A DNA stretch of 64,000 nt from an uncultured SAR86 cluster bacterium (lineage in GTDB: Bacteria; Pseudomonadota; Gammaproteobacteria; Magnimaribacterales; D2472): contig CACKNK010000003.1 of NCBI GenBank assembly GCA_902601475.1, positions 60,340 to 124,339 of the forward strand, given 5' to 3'. The notes beneath the pieces are model-generated. The model saw nothing but the letters and a program-made list of their open reading frames with translations. It searched no databases and had not been told where the DNA came from. Made by a program: the position numbers and the translations under genes. Positions 8,335-16,698 of the stretch are shown piece by piece (the stretch's first letter is position 1; every line of letters begins with the position of its first letter).

Positions 8335-9393
8335 TTATATCTCCTTTATAACCTTAGCTAACATTTGCGAGGCATGATTATCAATATGGGCGTTAAGTCC
8401 AGGTGGCATGATTTCGTAGTATTCAAGCTTTTTAACGACCCGAATCATAATCACTGCAAATTTAAAAATTGAAAAAATATAATAATAATTAAAATTTTCT
8501 GCATGAAAACCTGAAAGCTCTTCCCATTTCTTGATGGTTTCATCTCTTGAAGGGATGCCTTGAAGTTTAGCAACATTAATTCCATCTGAGTTACAGTCAT
8601 CAATGGCAATACCCCATGCCAAATCTTGGCAAGGATCTCCTAGAGCAACCATCTCCCAATCAAGCACACCACTCACCTCGCCATCATGTTTGTACATAAT
8701 GTTGGGGACTCTACAATCGCCCCAAACTATTGAGTACTGATCTGAATCTGCATCCGGTTTATTTTTCTCCAACCAATCAATGGTTTCTTCTAAAACGGAA
8801 TGTGATTCACCCTCAATAGCCCAATTATAAAATTCTTTGTAGTAACTTAAATCATCATCTAAGGGTCTTGAGTCTTTGCCTGTAGATAAAAAATCAAATT
8901 TGCTATCAACCTTTACTTTATGGATCTTGGACATCTGCTCAACCCACCCCATCCAAACTTTGCTTCTAACATCCTCAGAAGAATCTGCCAGCCACCCCTC
9001 TGAATGAAACGGTGGATTATCAGAGGGTGCTTCACCCTCGCACATCTTCATCACATAAAAAGGTGAATCTAGAAACTTTTCTGACGGTTCATACCAGACT
9101 ACTTCAGGAACCTTTACTCCAAAAGCACTAAGCTCTTTCATGATTAAGAACTGTTTTTTAATATCATATTCAGGAAATACCAAAAATCCTGATGGATGAA
9201 AGCGCAGAACATAGCCAGTGGTTTCGGTGCCCTGAGTTACATTGAAACTTAAAGTTTCGTTTGAAAAACCAGTATTTTCAGGTCCACCCAATACCTCAAC
9301 CGCAATGGAAGCATCTTGATCTTTTTCATTAATTAACCAATTTTTAAAATCTTCGGTAGCTTTATTTAGGTCTCTTTCTTGTGGTGCTGGCAT
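8335..9393 (-). CDS. aminoglycoside-phosphotransferase-fold kinase (APH / ACAD10-like)
   Basis: A 352-residue protein with the APH-family kinase core: the Brenner-type motif SIVWGDCRVPNIMY holds the catalytic Asp, and SGVLDWEMVALGDP holds the metal-binding Asp. In catabolic settings these proteins resemble the kinase of ACAD10/ACAD11, which phosphorylates 4-hydroxy acids, more than antibiotic-resistance enzymes. Its pairing with an aldehyde dehydrogenase fits a hydroxy-acid or alcohol pathway (inference). It is divergent from the DUF1214 gene across a 49-base gap that contains a 13-bp TATTTA-G-TAAATA palindrome. Confidence 0.8.
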   Translation of the reverse strand: MPAPQERDLNKATEDFKNWLINEKDQDASIAVEVLGGPENTGFSNETLSFNVTQGTETTGYVLRFHPSGFLVFPEYDIKKQFLIMKELSAFGVKVPEVVWYEPSEKFLDSPFYVMKMCEGEAPSDNPPFHSEGWLADSSEDVRSKVWMGWVEQMSKIHKVKVDSKFDFLSTGKDSRPLDDDLSYYKEFYNWAIEGESHSVLEETIDWLEKNKPDADSDQYSIVWGDCRVPNIMYKHDGEVSGVLDWEMVALGDPCQDLAWGIAIDDCNSDGINVAKLQGIPSRDETIKKWEELSGFHAENFNYYYIFSIFKFAVIMIRVVKKLEYYEIMPPGLNAHIDNHASQMLAKVIKEI

Positions 9394-9442
9394 ATTTGTG
9401 TGTAGTATTTAGTAAATAGTTTTTAAATCTAAGTATAAAGCA

Positions 9443-10522
9443 ATGTCGTCTATTTTGAATGATTGGGAAAAGTTCTGTGATGAGCTCAAGGCATCTGGAA
9501 AACTGATCACTGAAAATAGTGATAATGAGGTTCATCAGTTAGAGGGATTTAGATATCTTTTAAGGCTTTTAAGGCTCTCTACAGAAATGTATTTTGAGCA
9601 TTCAAGCATAAATCATCCATCGTTTTATTGTTTATCTCATGAAACAGGGAAAATTGGTGCTGATAATCCAGACAATCATTATTTAAATGCCAATATTAAT
9701 TCTGAAATGAACTACCGAGTCTATGGTGATGTCGGGGACGTTGCATACCTGAGTTTTGGCCTTAAGGAAAATAGATACTCAATTGATGGGACCATGATTT
9801 CTCATGATGAGATAGAACTAGATAACATGATCACCGATGAAAATAATTCTTTTGAGCTAATCTTGTCTAAAGAAAATAATGATTATATAAATTTTTTAAA
9901 ACTAGCTGATACTTCCAATATGTTAATAGTAAGGCAGACCTATAAGGATAAAACAACTGATAAAAGAGCAAACATCAATATAGAATTACTTGAACCCTCT
10001 AATCAATCAGAACTCATCTCACGGCAACAATTTAATCAATATCTAAATGCCTCAATGGGTTTTGTAAAAGGAACAGTTGCAACCTTTAATCAATGGGTGG
10101 CAATTTTTATGAAAGATCATATGAACGCATTGCCCCTAGGTGACCAATCTTACTTTCAAGCTGCAGGTGGAGATCCAGAAATTCAATATCATCATGGTTA
10201 TTACTCATTTGCAGAGGACGAGTGCCTGATAATTAAAACAAAGTTACCCAAATGTAGTTACTGGAATTTTCAGTTAGAAAATCACTGGATGGAATCACTC
10301 GACTATAGACATCACAAGATTCATCTTAATAATTTTTCTGCTGAGCTTGAACATGAGCAATTAGTAATACATGTGACCCACTCACCAATGGACTTGAAAA
10401 ATAACCTCATTACCTGTGGTCATTCAAGTGGAGCCATGCTGCTAAGATGGGTGGGCGCAAAAGAATCGATAACACCTGAGACTAAATTAATTAAACTAGA
10501 TGAGCTAAATGATGAAAATTAA
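9443..10522 (+). CDS. DUF1214-related protein of unknown function
   Basis: A 359-residue soluble protein without a signal peptide. The C-terminal part, with YWNFQLENHWMESLDYRHH, an invariant-looking TCGHSSGAMLLRWVGAKE stretch and conserved Trp and His, resembles the DUF1214 superfamily as found beside sulfotransferases and SDRs in actinobacteria. No catalytic role is known to me. It overlaps the sulfotransferase gene by 14 bases, so the two are probably translated together. Confidence 0.6.
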   Translation: MSSILNDWEKFCDELKASGKLITENSDNEVHQLEGFRYLLRLLRLSTEMYFEHSSINHPSFYCLSHETGKIGADNPDNHYLNANINSEMNYRVYGDVGDVAYLSFGLKENRYSIDGTMISHDEIELDNMITDENNSFELILSKENNDYINFLKLADTSNMLIVRQTYKDKTTDKRANINIELLEPSNQSELISRQQFNQYLNASMGFVKGTVATFNQWVAIFMKDHMNALPLGDQSYFQAAGGDPEIQYHHGYYSFAEDECLIIKTKLPKCSYWNFQLENHWMESLDYRHHKIHLNNFSAELEHEQLVIHVTHSPMDLKNNLITCGHSSGAMLLRWVGAKESITPETKLIKLDELNDEN

Positions 10523-11654
10523 TGCTAACGAAATTCTTGATCAAGCCAAATCAGAAACAGGTTTGAGCGATTTAGGAGAGCCGCTTTTTTTTGAGGGCCT
10601 GAATAAATTGATCGATTCAATCAATAATGAAGCAAACTTAAATGAAATCGGTATTCAAGCTCAACCGATTAGAATTCAGGGATTGCTCATAAATAGATTA
10701 AGATTTGAAGAAGACTTAAAAAAGTTTCCTGAGATTTTAGACCAAGAAATCATTGCTCCTATAGTTATTGTAGGCTTACCGAGAACAGGAAGCACCATGA
10801 CTCATAGGCTGCTTGCATCTGATCCTAACCATACAGCTATGTCGTGGTGGGAAGGACGATATCCTGCCTTGTTACCTGGTGAAAAACGAGGAGATATTGA
10901 AACAAGAATGGAGCTTGGTAAAGCTGAGGTTGATGCCGTAGTGGCAGCCTCACCTGAAGCACTGGACATTCATCCTTGGGACTATAAAGGAGCCGATGAA
11001 GAAATTCTCCTACTGGAGCATAATTTCCTGAGTACGGTACCAGAATCATTTATGGCGCTACCTTCTTACTCTGAGTGGATTGAGGAGCAGGATCATACTT
11101 TGGCATATGAAGACCTCAAAAAATTTATTCAGTACCTGCAATGGCAAAATCCAGGCAGGGAGAAAAAAAGATGGGTTCTCAAGTCGCCTCATCATCTTGG
11201 CTTTATCGATAAAATGATTTCAGTATTTCCAGATGCCAAAATTATTCAGACGCATCGAGATCCAATTAAAACGGTACCTTCATTTTGTTCAATGTGTGCA
11301 AACCTCTTTGAACCGTTAACCACAAATTTTGATAAAGTCTTTATTGGCAAACACTGGTCAAACAAGCTTACCCGAGCCCTAAACCATTGCATGAACATCA
11401 GTGAACAGCATCCAGATAACTTTCTTGACCTTGAATTTTTAAATATGATTAAAGACCCAATTGATGAAATGAAAAAAATCTATGAATTTATTGGAGAGCC
11501 CTTCGGTGAAAAGACTGAAGTGGCAATGGAAGCCTGGAGGGAGGAAAACAAACATGAAATGGGTGCTCATAAGTATTCTTTAGAGGAGTACGATCTGACC
11601 GAGTCACAAATAAATGACAACTTTGCTAAATACCAACAAAAATATATAAACTAA
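10509..11654 (+). CDS. sulfotransferase-family protein
   Basis: A 381-residue protein with the PAPS 5'-phosphosulfate loop in VGLPRTGSTMTHRLL (about residue 90) and the 3'-phosphate motif in IIQTHRDPIKTVPSF. These are the two binding elements of the Sulfotransfer_3 group, which moves sulfate from PAPS to a hydroxyl. It starts with two ATGs in tandem inside the end of the DUF1214 gene and is followed 3 bases later by an SDR gene. The acceptor is unknown; the Rieske, SDR and sulfotransferase context hints at a lipid or steroid-like alcohol (inference). Confidence 0.88.
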   Translation: MMKINANEILDQAKSETGLSDLGEPLFFEGLNKLIDSINNEANLNEIGIQAQPIRIQGLLINRLRFEEDLKKFPEILDQEIIAPIVIVGLPRTGSTMTHRLLASDPNHTAMSWWEGRYPALLPGEKRGDIETRMELGKAEVDAVVAASPEALDIHPWDYKGADEEILLLEHNFLSTVPESFMALPSYSEWIEEQDHTLAYEDLKKFIQYLQWQNPGREKKRWVLKSPHHLGFIDKMISVFPDAKIIQTHRDPIKTVPSFCSMCANLFEPLTTNFDKVFIGKHWSNKLTRALNHCMNISEQHPDNFLDLEFLNMIKDPIDEMKKIYEFIGEPFGEKTEVAMEAWREENKHEMGAHKYSLEEYDLTESQINDNFAKYQQKYIN

Positions 11655-11657
11655 ATC

Positions 11658-12434
11658 ATGCTTAAAAATAAAACAGTCATAATTTCAGGTATTGGTCCAG
11701 GCCTTGGTCAAGAGCTAGCTTACGGAGCTGCCGAACACGGAGCCAATTGTGTGCTTGCCGCCAGAAGTGAGGATAAGCTTAATGAGGTTCAAGAAAAAAT
11801 TATTAAAGACGGTGGAAAAGCAATGTGTGTTCCCACAGATATTACCAATCAAGAAGATTGTAAAAACTTAATTGATGCTGCAGTAAATGAATTTGGTGCA
11901 GTGGATTGCCTGCTTAACAGCGCCTATCGACCTGGCAACTTTACTGAATTTCTTGATTCTGATCTAGAAGATTGGAAAGAGACGATGAATACTAATTTTT
12001 TTGGCACTCTTGGACTAACGAAAGTTGCAGTTGAGCAAATGAAAAAACAACAAAAGGGTTCTATTGTAATGATCAACAGTCTGATTACTAAGAAGCCCCT
12101 TCCCACTCAGGGTGGCTATGCAGCATCAAAGAGCGCGCTTACCGGTGCCACTAAAATTCTTGCCAAAGAGCTAGGCCCTCATGGAATTAGGCTAAATTCT
12201 GTCTATATGGGCTGGATGTGGGGTCCTCCTGTTGAAGCCTATGTTAATGGCACTGCTGAAATGATGAACATTAAACCAGAAGACCTCGTTAAAAATATTA
12301 CCAAGGACATACCCCTAGGCATCATTCCAGACGATCGAGACTGTGCTAATGCTGCCCTCTTCCTTGCATCTGATCTTGCTAACGTTATTACAGGAGCAAA
12401 CCTCGACGTTAATGGTGGTGAATTCATGAGCTAG
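11658..12434 (+). CDS. short-chain dehydrogenase/reductase (SDR)
   Basis: A 258-residue SDR. The cofactor-binding glycine motif is ISGIGPGLGQELA, the structural motif is the variant LNSAYRPGN in place of NNAG, and the catalytic YxxxK is in GGYAASKSA. The C-terminus VITGANLDVNGGEFM is typical of the family. It follows the sulfotransferase stop by 3 bases and closes the DUF1214, sulfotransferase and SDR operon. A role oxidising or reducing the same hydroxyl that is sulfated is plausible but unproven. Confidence 0.88.
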   Translation: MLKNKTVIISGIGPGLGQELAYGAAEHGANCVLAARSEDKLNEVQEKIIKDGGKAMCVPTDITNQEDCKNLIDAAVNEFGAVDCLLNSAYRPGNFTEFLDSDLEDWKETMNTNFFGTLGLTKVAVEQMKKQQKGSIVMINSLITKKPLPTQGGYAASKSALTGATKILAKELGPHGIRLNSVYMGWMWGPPVEAYVNGTAEMMNIKPEDLVKNITKDIPLGIIPDDRDCANAALFLASDLANVITGANLDVNGGEFMS

Positions 12435-12534
12435 GGAGTAACGAATGATTTTATTTCGTCAATGGTATTTGTAAGTTTTCAAAGTTTTTTAAAATTCATC
12501 CTAAATCTTAAGTTTTATCAATTAGAATCTATAC

Positions 12535-13401
12535 ATGCCAATTAACAAAGATATATTTACCATTGATTTGATGCTGGGTATACCTGAGCAAGAAGATCGC
12601 TCGGATTGGTATACCTTTATGGAACCTCTGTTGCGTGATGAAGAGTCAAAATCCATGTTTAAAATGCCAGCTCAGTACATGTTTAAAGATATCCCTGAAA
12701 CTGGTTCCCATGATGATTTCATTCAATATACGATCGATCAAATGGATAAATTTCATATCAATATGGCTATGGTTGGTTTTCATGAGTCCTCAGAGGTAAA
12801 AATCAAAGCTGGTAAAGACCATCCGGATAGGTTCTTTTTTGACATGCCTGTTAATCCTAATATTGAAAATGAAGCTCAAAACATCAAACGGATGCATGAT
12901 AAATATGGGATTAAAGCAGTAAGCGCATTTCCATCAGGAATGCATCCTCAAATTGCAATTAATGATCCAAAATGGCATCCAATTTATGAAATGTGCATTG
13001 AGCTAGATATCCCCTTCTTTTGTTGTGTTGGAGTTCCGGGTCCTAGGATCCCAATGGCACCTCAAAAAGTAGAGTTGATTGATGAAGTTTGTTGGTACTT
13101 TCCTGAACTAAAATTTGTGATGCGCCACGGTGCGGAACCTTGGACAGCATTAGCATGCAAGCTCATGCTCAAGTACCCCAATCTATATTATTCAACCAGC
13201 GCCTTCTCGCCCAAGCACTACCCAAAAGATGTAATGCATTATGCGAACACACGAGGCCAAGATAAGGTCATGTATGCTGGATACTTCCCAATGGGGCTTT
13301 CTTTAGATAAAATTTTCAATGAGATGGAGTCAGTTCCTCTCAAAGAAGAAGTCCTGCCTAAATTTTTAGGTGAAAATGCAAAGAAACTTTTAAAACTATG
13401 A
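12535..13401 (+). CDS. amidohydrolase_2 / ACMSD-like TIM-barrel protein with degenerate metal site
   Basis: A 288-residue protein related to amidohydrolase_2: FPELKFVMRHGAEPWTALA and a C-terminal GENAKKLLKL are recognisable. The N-terminal HxH metal pair is not present (the segment reads FTIDLMLGIPEQ), and the usual barrel-end Asp segment is replaced by MYAGYFPMG. The metal centre is therefore atypical or lost. The gene overlaps the Rieske oxygenase by 4 bases. TAGAAT at 12523-12528 lies 7 bases before the ATG and there is no ribosome-binding site, suggesting a leaderless message. Confidence 0.72.
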   Translation: MPINKDIFTIDLMLGIPEQEDRSDWYTFMEPLLRDEESKSMFKMPAQYMFKDIPETGSHDDFIQYTIDQMDKFHINMAMVGFHESSEVKIKAGKDHPDRFFFDMPVNPNIENEAQNIKRMHDKYGIKAVSAFPSGMHPQIAINDPKWHPIYEMCIELDIPFFCCVGVPGPRIPMAPQKVELIDEVCWYFPELKFVMRHGAEPWTALACKLMLKYPNLYYSTSAFSPKHYPKDVMHYANTRGQDKVMYAGYFPMGLSLDKIFNEMESVPLKEEVLPKFLGENAKKLLKL

Positions 13402-14390
13402 CAGAAAGAAAAAGATATCCAATGCCCATCCCTTTTGGTTGGTATGTGGTTGATTATGCGGATGAGCTTAAGCCTGGCGATGTAAAGTCTGTTAGGTACT
13501 TTGGCGAAGATCAGGTTTTGTTTAGAACAGACTCAGGTGAGATCTCAATGCTTGATGCCTATTGCCCACACCTTGGTGCCCATCTTGGACACGGGGGACT
13601 GGTTAATGGCGAGTGCATTGAATGCCCGTTTCATGCTTGGCAATGGCAGACCGATGGAAAAATTGGAAGTATCCCTTATGCTAAAAATATCCCTCCTAAA
13701 GCAAAAGAAACGCAAATCTTTAAATACCCAACCGTTGAAAGAAATAATCTTATCTATGCTTGGTATCATCCCAACGGGGAACAACCGCACTATGAAGTTG
13801 AAACCTATGATGAGATTGTTGATCCGGATTGGGGTGATGAATTCCAAAAATTTGAATATAACGTAGATTGTCACATTCAAGATATGGCAGAAAATGCTGT
13901 TGATGCTGCTCATTTTAAGTACGTTCATGGGGTTGTTACCTATCCAGAATTTGAAGTCAGTTATGAAGATCAAAAACGTTTCTTTGTTCAGGCGGCTAAT
14001 ATGGAAACACCTAGAGGAATTGTTGAAGGCAGAATCATTGGAAGATCAAATGGGCCCGGGGACAATGCAACTAAATTTGAGGGCATCTGCGATACTCTTC
14101 TGCTTGGCTCTACTACACCTATTGAAGATGAAAAATGTATTATTCGTTTTTCTTTTTTACAGAAAAAAGTTGATGGCAAGGTTCCGGAAGGCGGAGTTGG
14201 TGCCGCAATCATTGCTGATATAAACAAACAAGTTAAAGAAGACATCCCTATTTGGGAGAATAAAAAGTTTTCACTTAAACCAGTTCTTTGTGACATGGAT
14301 GGTCCCATCGCCAAGTTTAGAAGGCAATACGCTTCTTTCTATGTAGATTATGATGAAGCTCAAAGAATTGCTGCTCTAAATCTAAAATAA
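13398..14390 (+). CDS. Rieske non-haem iron oxygenase, KshA-like
   Basis: A 330-residue oxygenase alpha subunit. The Rieske [2Fe-2S] ligands are C56-x-H58 and C76-xx-H79. The mononuclear iron site is NAVDAAHFKYVHG, giving bridging D169 and ligands H172 and H177. The arrangement and the opening IPFGWYVVDYADEL resemble 3-ketosteroid 9-alpha-hydroxylase (KshA) and cholesterol-desaturase-type oxygenases. No dedicated reductase is adjacent; the rubredoxin at 14831 is a speculative electron donor. It overlaps the amidohydrolase-like gene by 4 bases and precedes the cupin gene by 2. Confidence 0.88.
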   Translation: MTERKRYPMPIPFGWYVVDYADELKPGDVKSVRYFGEDQVLFRTDSGEISMLDAYCPHLGAHLGHGGLVNGECIECPFHAWQWQTDGKIGSIPYAKNIPPKAKETQIFKYPTVERNNLIYAWYHPNGEQPHYEVETYDEIVDPDWGDEFQKFEYNVDCHIQDMAENAVDAAHFKYVHGVVTYPEFEVSYEDQKRFFVQAANMETPRGIVEGRIIGRSNGPGDNATKFEGICDTLLLGSTTPIEDEKCIIRFSFLQKKVDGKVPEGGVGAAIIADINKQVKEDIPIWENKKFSLKPVLCDMDGPIAKFRRQYASFYVDYDEAQRIAALNLK

Positions 14391-14392
14391 CT

Positions 14393-14830
14393 ATGGACTT
14401 AATCAATAACGATCAACTTCAATGGAAGCGATTTGTTGGTGACGACAAATTTGATTACCCAATAGACTATTCAACTGCTGTTTTGGACGTTAATGAAAAT
14501 GGTCACATTAACCTCCTTACTAAATGGGAGCCAAATTCGTACTGTCACTTTCACAGACACACTGCTACCTCAACTACCTCTACCGTTCTTCAAGGTGAGT
14601 TACATGTTGAGGATATTGAGATTGAATCGGGAAAAGTGATTAACAGTAAAACAAGAAATGTGGGCGACTACGCATCAAAAGATGGTGGCGATGTCCATAT
14701 GGAAAAAGGTGGGCCTGAGGGTGCAATTGTTCTTTTTAGCCTTTATACAAAGGATGGCAGCCTTGCTGAATCGCTTGATAAAAATGGTAATGTGATTAGT
14801 GAATCGCATATCGATCAGTTTCTAAAGTAG
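14393..14830 (+). CDS. cupin-domain protein
   Basis: A 145-residue small protein with a cupin metal-binding first motif, CHFHRHTATSTT (His ligands), and a glycine-turn TVLQGELHVED, resembling ChrR-type cupins. It directly follows the Rieske oxygenase with a 2-base gap, so it probably acts in the same pathway as a dioxygenase, isomerase or binding protein. It ends next to the rubredoxin stop on the other strand (convergent, no gap). Confidence 0.7.
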   Translation: MDLINNDQLQWKRFVGDDKFDYPIDYSTAVLDVNENGHINLLTKWEPNSYCHFHRHTATSTTSTVLQGELHVEDIEIESGKVINSKTRNVGDYASKDGGDVHMEKGGPEGAIVLFSLYTKDGSLAESLDKNGNVISESHIDQFLK

Positions 14831-14995
14831 TTAATCTAAGGGCTCAAAGTCAAATTTACTTACACCGCATTCAGGGCAAACCCAATCATCCGGAATATCT
14901 TCCCATTTAGTACCTGGTGGGATTCCATCGTCTGGATCGCCTAACTCTTCATCATAAATATATCCACAGATCACACATTCAAACTTTCTATACAT
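14831..14995 (-). CDS. rubredoxin
   Basis: A 54-residue reading frame with two CxxC(G) knuckles, [11 protein letters not shown] at the start and [14 protein letters not shown] at the end, plus the conserved [19 protein letters not shown] core. This is a textbook single-iron rubredoxin. Its ATG at 14995 lies inside the last codons of the GPH transporter gene (8-base overlap), so it is probably translated by reinitiation from that message. Partners in proteobacteria include alkane hydroxylases and other oxygenases. A role with the nearby Rieske enzyme is only a guess. Confidence 0.93.
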   Translation of the reverse strand: MYRKFECVICGYIYDEELGDPDDGIPPGTKWEDIPDDWVCPECGVSKFDFEPLD

Positions 14996-16322
14996 TCTTG
15001 ATCGCCTCTAAATCTGATTTCTTGATTGGATGTTTTGAGACTAAATAACCTGCTATTAAAAAGCAAGTCAATGGAACATAGACATACATGTTCCATAAAT
15101 AATCTTTACTAGCTTGAGTATTTTCATAACCAAGATCGACCTGAAACCCAAAAACCTGCTCAAGTAAAACATAGGGAATAGCAGCAGAGGCAGCAAATCC
15201 TATCTTAGTAATGGTGGTTACGTAAGAATAGATACTGCCGCTCACATCTTGACCCTTTTGATGCTTATGCATTTCAGCAAGATCTCCAATGATTGCATTA
15301 ATTAAGGGGATAGGTCCTGCAAAAGCAAAGCCATAAAAAATTACCCAAACAAATAGAAAAATAATCTTTTGTTGCGTTCCTAAATTTGTAAAGAAATCGA
15401 AGCCAATAATACTGATTAAGATAATGCTGGATGCATAGAAGCAACAATAAGCAATGGACATATGTTTGGAAATCTTGATTCCTATGTATCGCCAAATTCC
15501 AAGTCCTATAAAGCTGACAATAAAATAACTTAACATTGCCCTTGAAGCGTATTCCTGAAGATCAAAAATACTTGTAATAACAATAATAAATAACGCACCT
15601 GTTAATGACTGGCTGAAAGCAATTAATAAACTAACTATCACCATTCTGTTAAGATTTTTATTTTTAAAAAATTCTTTAAAAACATTCACGCTGTCTTTAA
15701 AAGTGCCGCGAATTTCTTTTGTTGAATGGTCTGGAATAGAAAATATTGATATCAAAAATAAAACCGGTACAGAGATAAAAATAAAGTACCCTATTCCATT
15801 TACCTTGGCTTCCATGCTTGGCGTGTATATTTCTATCACTGCCGGAATTGCGATAACAATTAAGGCAGCCAACAGAGACATTACCTCCCTCAAAGTTAAT
15901 AAGTTAGTACGTTTATCATAGTCAGGCGCCAGCACGACAGACCAAGATAGATGAGTGACTACTACTAGAGTAAAACCTGCGTAAATTATAAATAATGAAA
16001 TAAATAAATAAGCACTATTTACGGAATCTTTAATTGGGAAAAATAATAGGTAGGTTGCTAACATCATTACGGGTATTGAAATAGCAATCCAATGCTTGTG
16101 TTTAGTGTTAGGGAGTTGGTATCGGTCAACTAAAAAACCCATAATGGGATCGGTTAAAACGTCGGTAAACCTTCCTATAAAGAAAATTAATCCTACTGCG
16201 GTTAAACCTAAACCAAGCTCATTTGCATAAAAAGGAAGCAGATAAACAAAGATAGGCATTCCAGCACCCGAAATAGGCATAACCAAACTGGCATAAATCA
16301 AGTCTTGGAGTTTATTTTTCAT
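14988..16322 (-). CDS. GPH-family (MelB-like) cation symporter, MFS superfamily
   Basis: A 444-residue protein with about 12 hydrophobic segments. The N-terminal [19 protein letters not shown] segment matches the conserved cation-site region of glycoside-pentoside-hexuronide:cation symporters. It probably imports a sugar or sugar-like solute with H+ or Na+. It starts about 50 bases from the divergent tRNA-Arg gene. Its last codons overlap the rubredoxin start, an unusual pairing of a transporter with an electron carrier. Confidence 0.82.
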   Translation of the reverse strand: MKNKLQDLIYASLVMPISGAGMPIFVYLLPFYANELGLGLTAVGLIFFIGRFTDVLTDPIMGFLVDRYQLPNTKHKHWIAISIPVMMLATYLLFFPIKDSVNSAYLFISLFIIYAGFTLVVVTHLSWSVVLAPDYDKRTNLLTLREVMSLLAALIVIAIPAVIEIYTPSMEAKVNGIGYFIFISVPVLFLISIFSIPDHSTKEIRGTFKDSVNVFKEFFKNKNLNRMVIVSLLIAFSQSLTGALFIIVITSIFDLQEYASRAMLSYFIVSFIGLGIWRYIGIKISKHMSIAYCCFYASSIILISIIGFDFFTNLGTQQKIIFLFVWVIFYGFAFAGPIPLINAIIGDLAEMHKHQKGQDVSGSIYSYVTTITKIGFAASAAIPYVLLEQVFGFQVDLGYENTQASKDYLWNMYVYVPLTCFLIAGYLVSKHPIKKSDLEAIKNV

Positions 16323-16370
16323 ACCAAATATATAAGGGTTTAGTTGCGTTTATTTGTATAATCATTGTAC

Positions 16371-16447
16371 GCGCCCGTAGCTCAGCTGGATAGAGTACCT
16401 GGCTACGAACCAGGCGGTCGGGAGTTCGAATCTCTCCGGGCGCGCCA
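16371..16447 (+). tRNA. tRNA-Arg (anticodon ACG)
   Basis: A 77-base cloverleaf with CCA encoded. The acceptor stem GCGCCCG pairs with CGGGCGC, the D-arm contains AGCTCAGCTGGATAGAG, the anticodon loop is CTACGAA with ACG at 16405-16407, and the T-arm carries GTTCGAATC. A34 would be edited to inosine by TadA to read CGU, CGC and CGA. No integrase or duplicated 3' end is seen beside it. Confidence 0.97.
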
Positions 16448-16458
16448 TTGAGAAGATC

Positions 16459-16698
16459 ATGAAAAATCTAAGTTACTGGAAACTAAATCTGATTGTCATC
16501 TCAGCATTGTTATCTATTTGGTTTATTGTCTCTCTTGGGTTTGGAGTTTTGCTTTCTGAGAGTATTGATCACATTCGACTGGGTGGATTTAAGTTAGGTT
16601 TTTGGTTTGGCCAACAAGGTAGTCTATTGTTCTTCCTGCTTATTATCTTCATATATTGCATCATCATGAATAAGCTTGATGAGAGGTTTAAAAAATAA
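16459..16698 (+). CDS. DUF4212 small subunit of a sodium/solute symporter
   Basis: A 79-residue protein with two hydrophobic helices; GFWFGQQGSLLFFLLIIFIY is the conserved second helix of the DUF4212 family. These proteins are almost always encoded directly before a VC_2705-type SSS permease, as here (stop and start share one base, TAATG). It probably assists assembly or function of the permease in the inner membrane. Confidence 0.9.
   Translation: MKNLSYWKLNLIVISALLSIWFIVSLGFGVLLSESIDHIRLGGFKLGFWFGQQGSLLFFLLIIFIYCIIMNKLDERFKK

Noticed and set aside
9406..9418. TATTTA-G-TAAATA palindrome between the APH-like and DUF1214 genes as a regulon site
   Set aside because: It is AT-rich, seen once and does not match the TTTACT-N4-AGTAAA arms; it could arise by chance in such DNA.
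13545..13973. Long open frame antisense to the Rieske gene
   Set aside because: It lies entirely within the Rieske gene, whose iron-ligand motifs are intact. It has no family motif and an unsupported start.
16371..16447. tRNA-Arg or tRNA-Gly as an integration site for a mobile island
   Set aside because: No integrase and no repeated tRNA end within the window; the neighbours are ordinary housekeeping-type genes.
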